64,000 nt of DNA from NCBI GenBank assembly GCA_017476545.1, contig JAFUZP010000029.1, positions 32,862 through 96,861 of the forward strand, written 5' to 3'. Shown here piece by piece: positions 48,171 to 56,267 of the stretch. How positions within the stretch are numbered: position 1 is the first letter of the stretch; each line of letters opens with the position of its first letter. The notes beneath the pieces are model-generated. The model saw only the letters and a program-made list of their open reading frames with translations, was not told the origin of the DNA and made no database searches. The position numbers and the translations under genes were made by a program. This DNA is from Alloprevotella sp. GTDB lineage: Bacteria > Bacteroidota > Bacteroidia > Bacteroidales > Bacteroidaceae.

Positions 48171-49766
48171 TTAGAAGTGGATGTCCACGCCGATGCCGAT
48201 TACGTCGTTCGTGCGGTCCATCAGGTCGCTCCCACGGAATACGCCCGCCTGTACCTGGTTGCTGATGCCGCCTATGAGCTGCTGGCGCGCCTCATCGCTG
48301 ATGGGGAAGCCCAGTCCGCCCTGCTCGACGGGCGTGGCGGCGGCGGTAGTGATGCCTTGCAGCGTGCGGGCGAGACCGTTGTAGTCCTCCTGCGTCTTGC
48401 GGCTGCTGTAGTAGAACGTCTTGAAGTAGGCGAGGTTAATCCCAACCTTTTCGCTCACTTTGAACTTCACGCCGCAGCCGAGGGAGTAGCTGCTGGTGGT
48501 GAAGGAGAGGTCGCTGATGTACTTTTTCTCCTTGCCCAGTCCGTAGTTCGTGGTCTGGCCGCCCGCGCTGACGGTCCACTGCTTGTTGATGTCGTACTCC
48601 ACGCCAGCGAGGAGCTCCCACGTGTTGTGGTCAAGTAGTTTCTGCTTGTTCTCGAACTGGTGGGCCTGCTTGTCGAAGTAGTAGTGCGCGGCGATGTTGG
48701 CGCGTAGTTTGGGGGTGAACTCGTAGCCCGCGCCGATACCGAGCAGGGCAGGGATGTCGTTGGCAACCTTGACCCCGTCCACGAACTCGGCTACGTTGCT
48801 GAGCAGGCGTGCCTGCTCGGCGGTCGTGGCGGACTGGTTCTTCAGGCGCAGGCGCGTCTTGAACTCATAGCGCGCGCCAATGGTAAGGGGGCCTTTCTTG
48901 TAGTCTACGCCGATGATGGGCGCAAAGCCCCAGCCTTTCTGGTCGCAGTTCACTTCCACCTGTCCGATCATCTGGCCGAGGTAGCCGATGCGTGCGGGTA
49001 GGGTGGGGTCGTCGGGGAAGTGGGCTGCAGACTGCGTAGCCATCCCGGCGAGTACGTCGGTAACTCCGACGGGTTGTCCCGCCGGCGTGGTGAGCTGGAT
49101 GTCCTTTACGTAGCCGTAGTAGTTGCTCGTGGCATAGACAAGGCGGCCGCCGAGGCTGACGGAGAGCTCGGGCAGGATTTTGTAACCTACGCCTATCTGC
49201 GCGCCGAGGAAGAACTGCTTGCCGCGCATGTAGGTATTCAGGCCGTAGCCGTTGCCCACCATGGGGTCCGTAGTCCCCAGCATGGCCTGCGTCATGCCGT
49301 TGAGCGCGGAGGGCACGACGGACACTACGCTCTCGAAAGAGCCGAGGCCGTCCTTGAACTCGCACTTGCCGCCGCCACCGACAACGCCGAAGTGGAACGA
49401 ACCGAACCAGCGGTCGCTGACGTAGCCGAGGTCCACGGCGGGCAGGATGGGTGCGACAGCGGTGCCTTTGTATCGCTTCGTCATCTGTCCGCCGTTCTGT
49501 AGGCCGTAGGCAAAGGCGGGGAAGGTACTCTCGACCGTGCGGGTCTGGAACGCGCTCTGGTTATTGAAGGCGAAATGCCAGCCGTTGTTGAGGAAACCGA
49601 TACCTGCGGGGTTGTAGTATGCCCCCTCGATGGAGATGTAGCCCTCTTGGGCCGGCATTCGCAGGAACGATGCTCCGTGGTTCGTGTTCGTCAGGAAACC
49701 TCCTGCCAATGCGGGGGAGGCGCTGGCAACCAACGCGGCTGCAAAAAGAATGGTCTTCGTGTTCAT
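48171..49766 (-). CDS. OmpP1/FadL-family outer-membrane transport protein
   Basis: 531 residues. The ATG at 49766 begins a signal peptide (cleavage ~residue 21, after ALA) followed by GGFLTNTNHGASFLRMPAQEGYISIEGAYYNPAG, the N-terminal hatch signature of FadL-type proteins (NPAG). A 14-strand barrel follows, ending in a strand with terminal Phe (VIGIGVDIHF). Members let hydrophobic molecules such as fatty acids through the outer membrane; the substrate here is unknown. Confidence 0.85.
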   Translation of the reverse strand: MNTKTILFAAALVASASPALAGGFLTNTNHGASFLRMPAQEGYISIEGAYYNPAGIGFLNNGWHFAFNNQSAFQTRTVESTFPAFAYGLQNGGQMTKRYKGTAVAPILPAVDLGYVSDRWFGSFHFGVVGGGGKCEFKDGLGSFESVVSVVPSALNGMTQAMLGTTDPMVGNGYGLNTYMRGKQFFLGAQIGVGYKILPELSVSLGGRLVYATSNYYGYVKDIQLTTPAGQPVGVTDVLAGMATQSAAHFPDDPTLPARIGYLGQMIGQVEVNCDQKGWGFAPIIGVDYKKGPLTIGARYEFKTRLRLKNQSATTAEQARLLSNVAEFVDGVKVANDIPALLGIGAGYEFTPKLRANIAAHYYFDKQAHQFENKQKLLDHNTWELLAGVEYDINKQWTVSAGGQTTNYGLGKEKKYISDLSFTTSSYSLGCGVKFKVSEKVGINLAYFKTFYYSSRKTQEDYNGLARTLQGITTAAATPVEQGGLGFPISDEARQQLIGGISNQVQAGVFRGSDLMDRTNDVIGIGVDIHF

Positions 49767-49931
49767 TTTCTCTGTTATATTGTTAAAAACGGCGGCAAAG
49801 GTAGGCTTTTCTTGCACAAGTGCCAAACAAATGTGCAGCAAAGTAGAGCGCGTACTCCCCGTCGCCGCGTGATTTAACACTTAGCTCCGCGATTTTGCAA
49901 GTTAGCGTCTCAAAATACGCGCATCTTTTCG

Positions 49932-49939
49932 TATCTTCG
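49932..49939 (+). promoter_or_regulatory. -7-like box TATCTTCG of ffh
   Basis: TATCTTCG lies 75 bp before the ffh ATG and is a one-base variant of TAnnTTTG, followed by GCGGCC as at several other starts. Confidence 0.4.
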
Positions 49940-50014
49940 CGGCCGGAAAGGCGCGGCAGGTTGTGCGTTGCTCCGGGTTCGCGCCACACATATACTATAT
50001 ATAAATAGGAATAC

Positions 50015-51349
50015 ATGTTCGACAATTTATCCGAAAGGCTGGAACGGTCTTTCAAAATACTGAAGGGCGAGGGCCGCATCACCGAGATAAACGTGGCCGA
50101 GACGATGAAGGACATCCGCCGCGCGCTCATTGACGCCGACGTGAACTACAAGGTAGCGAAGACCTTCACGGACGGCGTGAAGCAGAAAGCCCTCGGGCAG
50201 AACGTCCTCACGGCGGTGAAGCCCGGCCAACTGATGGTGAAAATCGTCCACGACGAGCTGGCGCAGCTCATGGGCGGTACGGCAGCAGCGTTCAACGCAG
50301 AGGGACGGCCCGCTGTCGTCCTGATGTCCGGCCTGCAGGGTTCGGGTAAGACGACGATGAGCGGGAAACTCGCGCTGATGATGAAGACCCGCCATCACAA
50401 GAAGCCCCTGCTCGTGGCCTGCGATGTATATAGACCTGCTGCCGTCGAGCAGTTGAAGACGCTCGGCGCACAGATAGACGTCCCCGTCTATAGCGAGCCG
50501 GACAGCAAGGACCCCGTCAGCATCGCCCGGAACGCCATCCGCGAGGCCAAGGCGCGCGAGTACAACCTCGTCATCGTGGATACCGCAGGCCGGCTGGCCG
50601 TGGACGAGCAGATGATGCAGGAGATAGCCGCCATCAAGCAGGCCATTGAACCGCAGGAAACGCTCTTCGTGGTGGACTCCATGACGGGTCAGGATGCCGT
50701 GAACACCGCGAAGGAGTTTAACGACCGTCTGGACTTTGACGGCGTAGTGCTCACCAAACTGGACGGCGATACGCGCGGCGGTGCGGCGCTCAGCATCCGT
50801 ACCGTTGTGGACAAGCCCATCAAGTTCATCGGAACGGGGGAAAAGCTCGAGGCACTGGACGTGTTCCACCCCGAACGCATGGCCGACCGCATCCTGGGTA
50901 TGGGCGACGTCGTCAGTCTCGTAGAGCGCGCGCAGCAGCAGTACGACGAGGCCGAAGCGCGCAAGCTCACGAAGAAGATTGCCAAGAACCAGTTCGGCTT
51001 CGATGACTTCCTGGAGCAAATCCAGCAAATCAAGAAAATGGGCAACATAAAGGACCTTGCGTCGATGATACCCGGCGTTGGCAAGGCCCTCAAGGACGTG
51101 GAGATCGGCGACGATGCCTTTAAGGGCATAGAAGCCATCATCCGCAGCATGACACCCTACGAGCGCCAGCACCCCGACGTGCTCAACCAGAGCCGCCGTC
51201 TCCGCATCGCGAAAGGTTCCGGCACGGATATCCAGCAGGTGAACCGCCTCGTGAAGCAGTTCGAGCAGACACGCAAGATGATGCGCGCCGTCACAGGCGC
51301 CAAGATGCCCGGCTTGATGGGCCGGCTGCCCCACATGCCTCGTCGCTGA
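50015..51349 (+). CDS. ffh: Signal recognition particle protein
   Basis: GTPase that brings nascent membrane proteins to the Sec translocon with SRP RNA and FtsY. 444 residues: helical N domain (1-90), G domain with P-loop GLQGSGKTTMSGKLA at ~106-120, DTAGRLAVDEQMM and TKLDGDTRGGAALS, and a Met-rich M domain (~300-444) ending in MPGLMGRLPHMPRR. It precedes folD by 52 bp. Confidence 0.97.
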   Translation: MFDNLSERLERSFKILKGEGRITEINVAETMKDIRRALIDADVNYKVAKTFTDGVKQKALGQNVLTAVKPGQLMVKIVHDELAQLMGGTAAAFNAEGRPAVVLMSGLQGSGKTTMSGKLALMMKTRHHKKPLLVACDVYRPAAVEQLKTLGAQIDVPVYSEPDSKDPVSIARNAIREAKAREYNLVIVDTAGRLAVDEQMMQEIAAIKQAIEPQETLFVVDSMTGQDAVNTAKEFNDRLDFDGVVLTKLDGDTRGGAALSIRTVVDKPIKFIGTGEKLEALDVFHPERMADRILGMGDVVSLVERAQQQYDEAEARKLTKKIAKNQFGFDDFLEQIQQIKKMGNIKDLASMIPGVGKALKDVEIGDDAFKGIEAIIRSMTPYERQHPDVLNQSRRLRIAKGSGTDIQQVNRLVKQFEQTRKMMRAVTGAKMPGLMGRLPHMPRR

Positions 51350-51401
51350 CCAGCCTTTCGTATAACTAACAAATACTTACCCCCCCCAAATCCCAACAGC
51401 T

Positions 51402-52298
51402 ATGGAAATTCTTGACGGAAAGAAGACGGCGGCCGACATCCGCCAAGAGATTGCAGCCGAAGTGGAACGCATGGTGCAGGCCGGACAGAAACGTCCGCAC
51501 CTCGCAGCGATACTCGTGGGACACGACGGTGGCAGCGAAACCTACGTCGCCAACAAAGTGAAAGCCTGTGAGGCCTGCGGGTTTCAAAGCACGCTCCTCC
51601 GCTTCGAAGATACCATCACGGAGGACGAACTCCTTGCCGAGGTACGCCGCCTCAACGATGATCCCGGCATAGACGGCTTCATCGTACAGCTCCCCCTGCC
51701 GCGCCATATATCCGAGCAGCGGGTCATAGAGACAATTGACTACCGCAAGGACGTGGACGGCTTCCATCCCATCAACGCCGGCCGCCTCTTCGCCGGACTT
51801 CCCTGCTACATCTCCGCCACGCCCAAGGGCATCTTGGAACTCCTGCGCCGCCACGGCGTGGAGACGGCGGGCCGCCGTGTCGTCATCCTCGGGCGTTCCA
51901 ATATTGTAGGCAAACCCCTCGCCGGACTCATGATGCAGCGTGCATACGGCGATGCTACTGTCACCGTGTGCCACAGCCGCACCCGGAACCTTGCCGAGGA
52001 ATGCCGCCGCGCAGACATCCTCGTGGCCGCTATCGGCCAACCCGGTTTTGTTACGGCCGACATGGTGCGTCCGGGTGTCACCGTAGTAGATGTCGGCACG
52101 ACCCGCGTGCCCGATGCCTCACGTCCCCGGGGCTTCCGCCTTAGCGGGGATGTCCGCTTTGACGAAGTGGCTCCCTTGTGCGCGCACATCACGCCCGTTC
52201 CCGGCGGCGTAGGCCCCATGACCATCGCAATGCTCATGCAGAACACCCTTGCCGCAGCGCGGGGTGACATCTATCCCCGCATTACCGCCGCAGACTGA
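51402..52298 (+). CDS. folD: Methylenetetrahydrofolate dehydrogenase / cyclohydrolase
   Basis: Bifunctional enzyme of one-carbon metabolism. 298 residues. Signatures are [21 protein letters not shown] with the catalytic Lys, [43 protein letters not shown] and [18 protein letters not shown]. It may be co-transcribed with ffh. Confidence 0.97.
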   Translation: MEILDGKKTAADIRQEIAAEVERMVQAGQKRPHLAAILVGHDGGSETYVANKVKACEACGFQSTLLRFEDTITEDELLAEVRRLNDDPGIDGFIVQLPLPRHISEQRVIETIDYRKDVDGFHPINAGRLFAGLPCYISATPKGILELLRRHGVETAGRRVVILGRSNIVGKPLAGLMMQRAYGDATVTVCHSRTRNLAEECRRADILVAAIGQPGFVTADMVRPGVTVVDVGTTRVPDASRPRGFRLSGDVRFDEVAPLCAHITPVPGGVGPMTIAMLMQNTLAAARGDIYPRITAAD

Positions 52299-52342
52299 CA
52301 ACTGTTCGGCACCCATCGCGTCCGCATCTACAGGCTTGCGTA

Positions 52343-52408
52343 TATGGCTATCCGGAGGACCATTACGACTCCTACACCATTGACGAGATAAATGAACGTT
52401 TTCGTTAA
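52343..52408 (+). other. Possible remnant of a gene 3' end
   Basis: A frame ending at TAA 52406-52408 encodes YGYPEDHYDSYTIDEINERFR, which reads like the C-terminus of a real protein, but no start or body is present in the 44 bp before it. It may be what is left of a gene between folD and the DUF1294 gene. Confidence 0.25.
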
Positions 52409-52472
52409 GCCAGTTGAACAGGAGCTTACTTTATGTCATGGCGAGAAAACGCCTGATGTTAATCGAACCCAG

Positions 52473-52760
52473 ATGCCCTTGCCCGTTGACATTCCGCAGT
52501 TCGCGCTCTGCGCCTACCTCCTCCTCGCAAACCTCGCCGCCTTCATCGCCTACGGCGTGGACAAGCACCGCGCCCGCCGCCACGCATGGCGCATACCCGA
52601 AGCCACACTCCTCGGCCTTGCCGCCATAGGTGGCAGCCTCGGCGCCTGGCTCGGCATGAAAACCTTCTACCACAAAACCCTCCACTGGAAGTTCCGCATC
52701 GTCGTCCCCCTTCTCCTCTTCCTGCACGCGGTGCTGCTGTATTATATATCTGGGCTGTAA
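52473..52760 (+). CDS. DUF1294 small membrane protein
   Basis: 95 residues when started at ATG 52473, matching the compact DUF1294 family. It has VDKHRARRHAWRIPEATLLGLAAIGGSLGAWLGMKTFYHKT, in pieces the family hallmark (DK.A, RI.E..L, GG..GA..GM....HKT), and three hydrophobic helices. An earlier ATG at 52392 would add 27 unrelated residues. Function unknown. Confidence 0.8.
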   Translation: MPLPVDIPQFALCAYLLLANLAAFIAYGVDKHRARRHAWRIPEATLLGLAAIGGSLGAWLGMKTFYHKTLHWKFRIVVPLLLFLHAVLLYYISGL

Positions 52761-52782
52761 GTGCATAATCTCCCCGTGTGGC

Positions 52783-52847
52783 CCTCTACCAGGTTGCATA
52801 AAATACGTGTGTACGGAGCGGAAATTGCGCAGACGGCGTTATCTTTG
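52783..52847. repeat. Left copy of the 65-bp direct repeat that brackets the CRISPR-Cas locus
   Basis: 52783-52847 matches 60223-60287 at 59 of 65 positions without gaps; the copies are exactly 7440 bp apart. Both start at CCTCTACCAG and end at a -7 box TATCTTTG. Beyond the box the copies differ: the left one continues as a degenerate CRISPR repeat, the right one leads to the lipocalin gene. Confidence 0.9.
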
Positions 52848-52862
52848 TACTATGGAAACAGC
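52817..52862 (+). CRISPR. Degenerate terminal CRISPR repeat with a 30-bp spacer-like tail
   Basis: Aligned on the TATCTTTG core, 52817-52862 matches the array repeat at 29 of 47 positions, with one deletion. The 3' half (TATCTTTGTACTAT then GGAAACAGC) is close to the repeat, the 5' half belongs to the flanking 65-bp repeat. The interval to the first perfect repeat, 52863-52892, is exactly 30 bp, the standard spacer length. It may mark the trailer end. Confidence 0.6.
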
Positions 52863-52892
52863 GAACCTCACCGTGGGAGGCAGCCTTGACCT

Positions 52893-54707
52893 GTTGTGAA
52901 TTGCTTACAAATTAGTATCTTTGCACTATAAGAAACATCACCAATACTGAGAAGGACGAACGCTCGTAAGTTGTGAATTGCTTACAAATTAGTATCTTTG
53001 CACTATAAGAAACATCCAATCTGCGCGGCACTACCATCGCTAGCGAGTTGTGAATTGCTTACAAATTAGTATCTTTGCACTATAAGAAACATCTCAGCAG
53101 CGCGAGCTTGTCCTCATCTGACAGTTGTGAATTGCTTACAAATTAGTATCTTTGCACTATAAGAAACATCATGCTGGAGTTTGATAACTTTTAATTGTTT
53201 GTTGTGAATTGCTTACAAATTAGTATCTTTGCACTATAAGAAACATCCTTTCTCATATTCTCAGTCAACATATAAGGTTGTGAATTGCTTACAAATTAGT
53301 ATCTTTGCACTATAAGAAACATCCCTCTGGGCGTGAACCTAAAGCACCAGGAGGTTGTGAATTGCTTACAAATTAGTATCTTTGCACTATAAGAAACATC
53401 CGCAGGACGTCCAGTGTCTTCACGCGAGCGGTTGTGAATTGCTTACAAATTAGTATCTTTGCACTATAAGAAACATCCATGTTGCAAATATGCTTCCAGT
53501 TGCGCAGTTGTGAATTGCTTACAAATTAGTATCTTTGCACTATAAGAAACATCTGGATATCGAAGCACTCGTCAAGGGAGCGCGTTGTGAATTGCTTACA
53601 AATTAGTATCTTTGCACTATAAGAAACATCGTAGACACGCCTCACACTTACGGCATGGGAGTTGTGAATTGCTTACAAATTAGTATCTTTGCACTATAAG
53701 AAACATCGTATTACGGGGTAAAATTTGCCAAAAGTTTGTTGTGAATTGCTTACAAATTAGTATCTTTGCACTATAAGAAACATCCCGCCGTCTGCGGGGA
53801 GCGTCAGCACTTCGGGTTGTGAATTGCTTACAAATTAGTATCTTTGCACTATAAGAAACATCAACCGCGAAACCGCTTACAGCGATTTTGCAGTTGTGAA
53901 TTGCTTACAAATTAGTATCTTTGCACTATAAGAAACATCGGCCAGCAATAATTACACCACCGACTGTTAGTTGTGAATTGCTTACAAATTAGTATCTTTG
54001 CACTATAAGAAACATCTGTGCTGACATTCGAGGCTGAGGAAACATTGTTGTGAATTGCTTACAAATTAGTATCTTTGCACTATAAGAAACATCTGTTAGT
54101 GTCGTTTGAATAACATAACTAAGTTGTGAATTGCTTACAAATTAGTATCTTTGCACTATAAGAAACATCGACCCCGAAGCCGTGATGCAGCTTTTGGCAG
54201 TTGTGAATTGCTTACAAATTAGTATCTTTGCACTATAAGAAACATCAAAACCCCAACAGCCCCGCACAGATAAAAGGTTGTGAATTGCTTACAAATTAGT
54301 ATCTTTGCACTATAAGAAACATCTGAGCCTACGCCCATCGGGTCGGGCAAAGCGTTGTGAATTGCTTACAAATTAGTATCTTTGCACTATAAGAAACATC
54401 ACTACGAAAGTCAGTAACGACACGGTAGCGTTGTGAATTGCTTACAAATTAGTATCTTTGCACTATAAGAAACATCGAAAAGTGAAGACCATATATCCGT
54501 GCGGTCGTTGTGAATTGCTTACAAATTAGTATCTTTGCACTATAAGAAACATCCGGGCGCGGAACTGAAATCCAGGTCGGCGGGTTGTGAATTGCTTACA
54601 AATTAGTATCTTTGCACTATAAGAAACATCAAAGGATTTTGATGGGTATAAGCATACCTAGTTGTGAATTGCTTACAAATTAGTATCTTTGCACTATAAG
54701 AAACATC
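52893..54707 (+). CRISPR. Type II-C CRISPR array, 24 repeats and 23 spacers
   Basis: Twenty-four 47-bp repeats, apparently all identical, starting GTTGTGAATTGC and ending GAAACATC, at 52893, 52970, 53047, 53124, 53201 and so on to 54661. Spacers are 30 bp except four of 29 bp (5, 8, 16, 20) and one of 31 bp (12). The tracrRNA anti-repeat shows that the forward strand is the crRNA strand, so the array runs towards cas2 and is convergent with the cas operon. Each repeat contains TTG (repeat positions 2-4), a 19-bp spacer and TATCTTTG (24-31). Spacer 9 (53554-53583) matches pgi exactly. The other spacers show no match in this window that I could find by eye. Confidence 0.98.
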
Positions 54708-54845
54708 TCGTTATCGGTAATGTATTGCATGATAGCGATTTGGGTGCAAAATTAGAAAAGAAAAAAGGCGTTTGTTTCTTATCAAGTTTGGCGGGTCGGA
54801 TCCAGTTCTGGCTCGCCTAACTTTTGCTGCGCATAGAATTCGGAA

Positions 54846-54955
54846 AAGGTGTGCGCTTATCTCTGTTTGAGGTAAGCGCACACCTCAACTCAAGATGTCC
54901 GTATATCTCAGCCTGAGGTGTGCGCACATCTCAGACGAGGATGTGCGCACTACTG
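54846..54955. repeat. Phased palindrome array E (5 x 18 bp, 23-bp period)
   Basis: Units start at 54846, 54869, 54892, 54915 and 54938, exactly 23 bp apart; the best is GAGGTGTGCGCACATCTC (54915). Linkers of 5 bp are unrelated. Unit 3 (AAGATGTCCGTATATCTC) is the most divergent. It lies in the 287-bp gap between the CRISPR array and cas2. The rest of the gap is AT-rich next to the array (54745-54775), as a leader often is, and has no gene. Confidence 0.85.
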
Positions 54956-54994
54956 GTTAATGACGTTCAGGGGGCGGATGAAAACGCTTCCCTG

Positions 54995-55327
54995 CTAGAA
55001 TAATTCAAGTTGTTGACCAGCCGCGCGCGGCGGTTGGGCTTTTTGACCGTAAAAAAGTTGGATATTCTCAAATTGCTTGTCTGTAATAGTGAGAATTCCA
55101 ATCTTTCCGTATTCCGGCATCAAAGCTTTAACGCGGCGCACGTGGACAGCCGCATTCTCACTACTGGCACAATGACGCACATAGATGGAAAACTGAAACA
55201 TCGTGAAGCCGTCGCCCATAATATCCTTGCGAAAGCGGGCAGCATCCTTTCGCTCTTTCTTTGTTCCAGTTGGGAGGTCGAAGAATACGAGTACCCACAT
55301 AATCCTGTATTCGCTGAAACGTTCCAT
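54995..55327 (-). CDS. cas2: CRISPR-associated endonuclease Cas2
   Basis: 110 residues from ATG 55327, 4 bp after the cas1 stop. The ferredoxin-like fold starts IMWVLVFFDLPTGTKKERKDAARFRK, with the conserved Asp at the end of strand 1, and FQFSIYVRHC forms the second strand. Cas2 dimers hold two Cas1 dimers in the spacer-integration complex. Last gene of the reverse-strand cas9-cas1-cas2 operon. Confidence 0.95.
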   Translation of the reverse strand: MERFSEYRIMWVLVFFDLPTGTKKERKDAARFRKDIMGDGFTMFQFSIYVRHCASSENAAVHVRRVKALMPEYGKIGILTITDKQFENIQLFYGQKAQPPRAAGQQLELF

Positions 55328-55331
55328 ACCG

Positions 55332-56267
55332 TCAGTCCATTTCGGGATAACTGATTTTGCGCAGTTCCCCACTAAAGCACTTCGCCAGCGAAGCCGTCGT
55401 TGTGGTGGCAGCTACCATCAGCGGACTACGCTGACCGCCTATGGTCACATCGAGCGTAGGGATGCTGAGCAGGCGGGCTTTGAGGTCGCGCGTCAGCAGA
55501 CTATAGTCCTCCGTGCGGACGATGTCCAGCACAAGTTCGTCCACATAAGGGCGGTACGGTTCCATGATGTCGTCGGCAAGGCAATAGGCGTTGTATCGGT
55601 TGTGGTGGTGGATGCCCAAGGTGGGGAGCAAGCCGCTGGAGACAAGTGCACGGGCTATGACGGCGCGAAGAATGGCGTAGCCATAGTTCAGCAAGTTGTT
55701 GGGAGGTGCTTCCTCGCGACCACGTATGAAATCCGCCACTTCACGCGCAAAGAGGTTCTTCCAATAATAGGCCGCGGCGCGGGCCTCAAGATTGTCAGCA
55801 TCACCGCTGCGCACGTCCTCCACCCATTTCCTCATGCAACCTGTTTCAGCATCGGTATGCTTACGGAGCACCGCCTCCTGATTGGCAATCTTTTGGCGGA
55901 TGGTCTGCTGCCACAGTTGTTTGCGGAGAGGGAGCGAGGCTTCTATCTGCTGTGTGAAGCGTTCGCGCTGCGTGTTGTGCCCTTCAAGAGGCAGAAGCAG
56001 GCCTACGGGCATACTGCGCTGGTCGCAAGTAATGACGGCACAGTTGTTCTCCAACAAAGCCTCCAACAGCCCGTGGGTGATGGTAAGCCGTTTGTTATCG
56101 AGGATAACCACGCCGATGTCCTCAACCGGTATGGTGCGGACGGTCTCTGCCTTAAAAGCCTCAGAGAGATTCTCGCAGTTTTCCACTTCCGGCATCTTCC
56201 ACACCAACTGCCCGTTGCGCAGAGAGAGGTAGGCTGGCGTACTGAAATAGAGTGTTCGTTTAATCAT
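55332..56267 (-). CDS. cas1: CRISPR-associated endonuclease Cas1
   Basis: The spacer integrase. 311 residues; overlaps the cas9 stop by 8 bp. Motifs include ISYPEMD at the end and, in the catalytic domain, NNLLNYGYAILRAVIARALVSSGLLPTLGIHH with the metal-binding His, ARAAAYYWKNLF (Glu upstream) and ADDIMEPYRPYVDELV (Asp). The sequence is of the type II Cas1 group. Confidence 0.97.
   Translation of the reverse strand: MIKRTLYFSTPAYLSLRNGQLVWKMPEVENCENLSEAFKAETVRTIPVEDIGVVILDNKRLTITHGLLEALLENNCAVITCDQRSMPVGLLLPLEGHNTQRERFTQQIEASLPLRKQLWQQTIRQKIANQEAVLRKHTDAETGCMRKWVEDVRSGDADNLEARAAAYYWKNLFAREVADFIRGREEAPPNNLLNYGYAILRAVIARALVSSGLLPTLGIHHHNRYNAYCLADDIMEPYRPYVDELVLDIVRTEDYSLLTRDLKARLLSIPTLDVTIGGQRSPLMVAATTTTASLAKCFSGELRKISYPEMD

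Noticed and set aside
47989-48174. 61-codon forward frame rich in Cys and Arg
   Set aside because: Crosses the hairpin at 48114-48147 and its composition is not protein-like; the other frame at 47997 is the more plausible remnant.
52852-52907. Mini-gene METANLTVGGSLDLL at the left edge of the CRISPR array
   Set aside because: The frame runs into the first repeat. The sequence is better explained as a degenerate repeat plus a 30-bp spacer.
52893-54707. Other self-targeting spacers
   Set aside because: By eye, none of the other 22 spacers matched the window on either strand; a computed search against the whole genome is needed to be sure.
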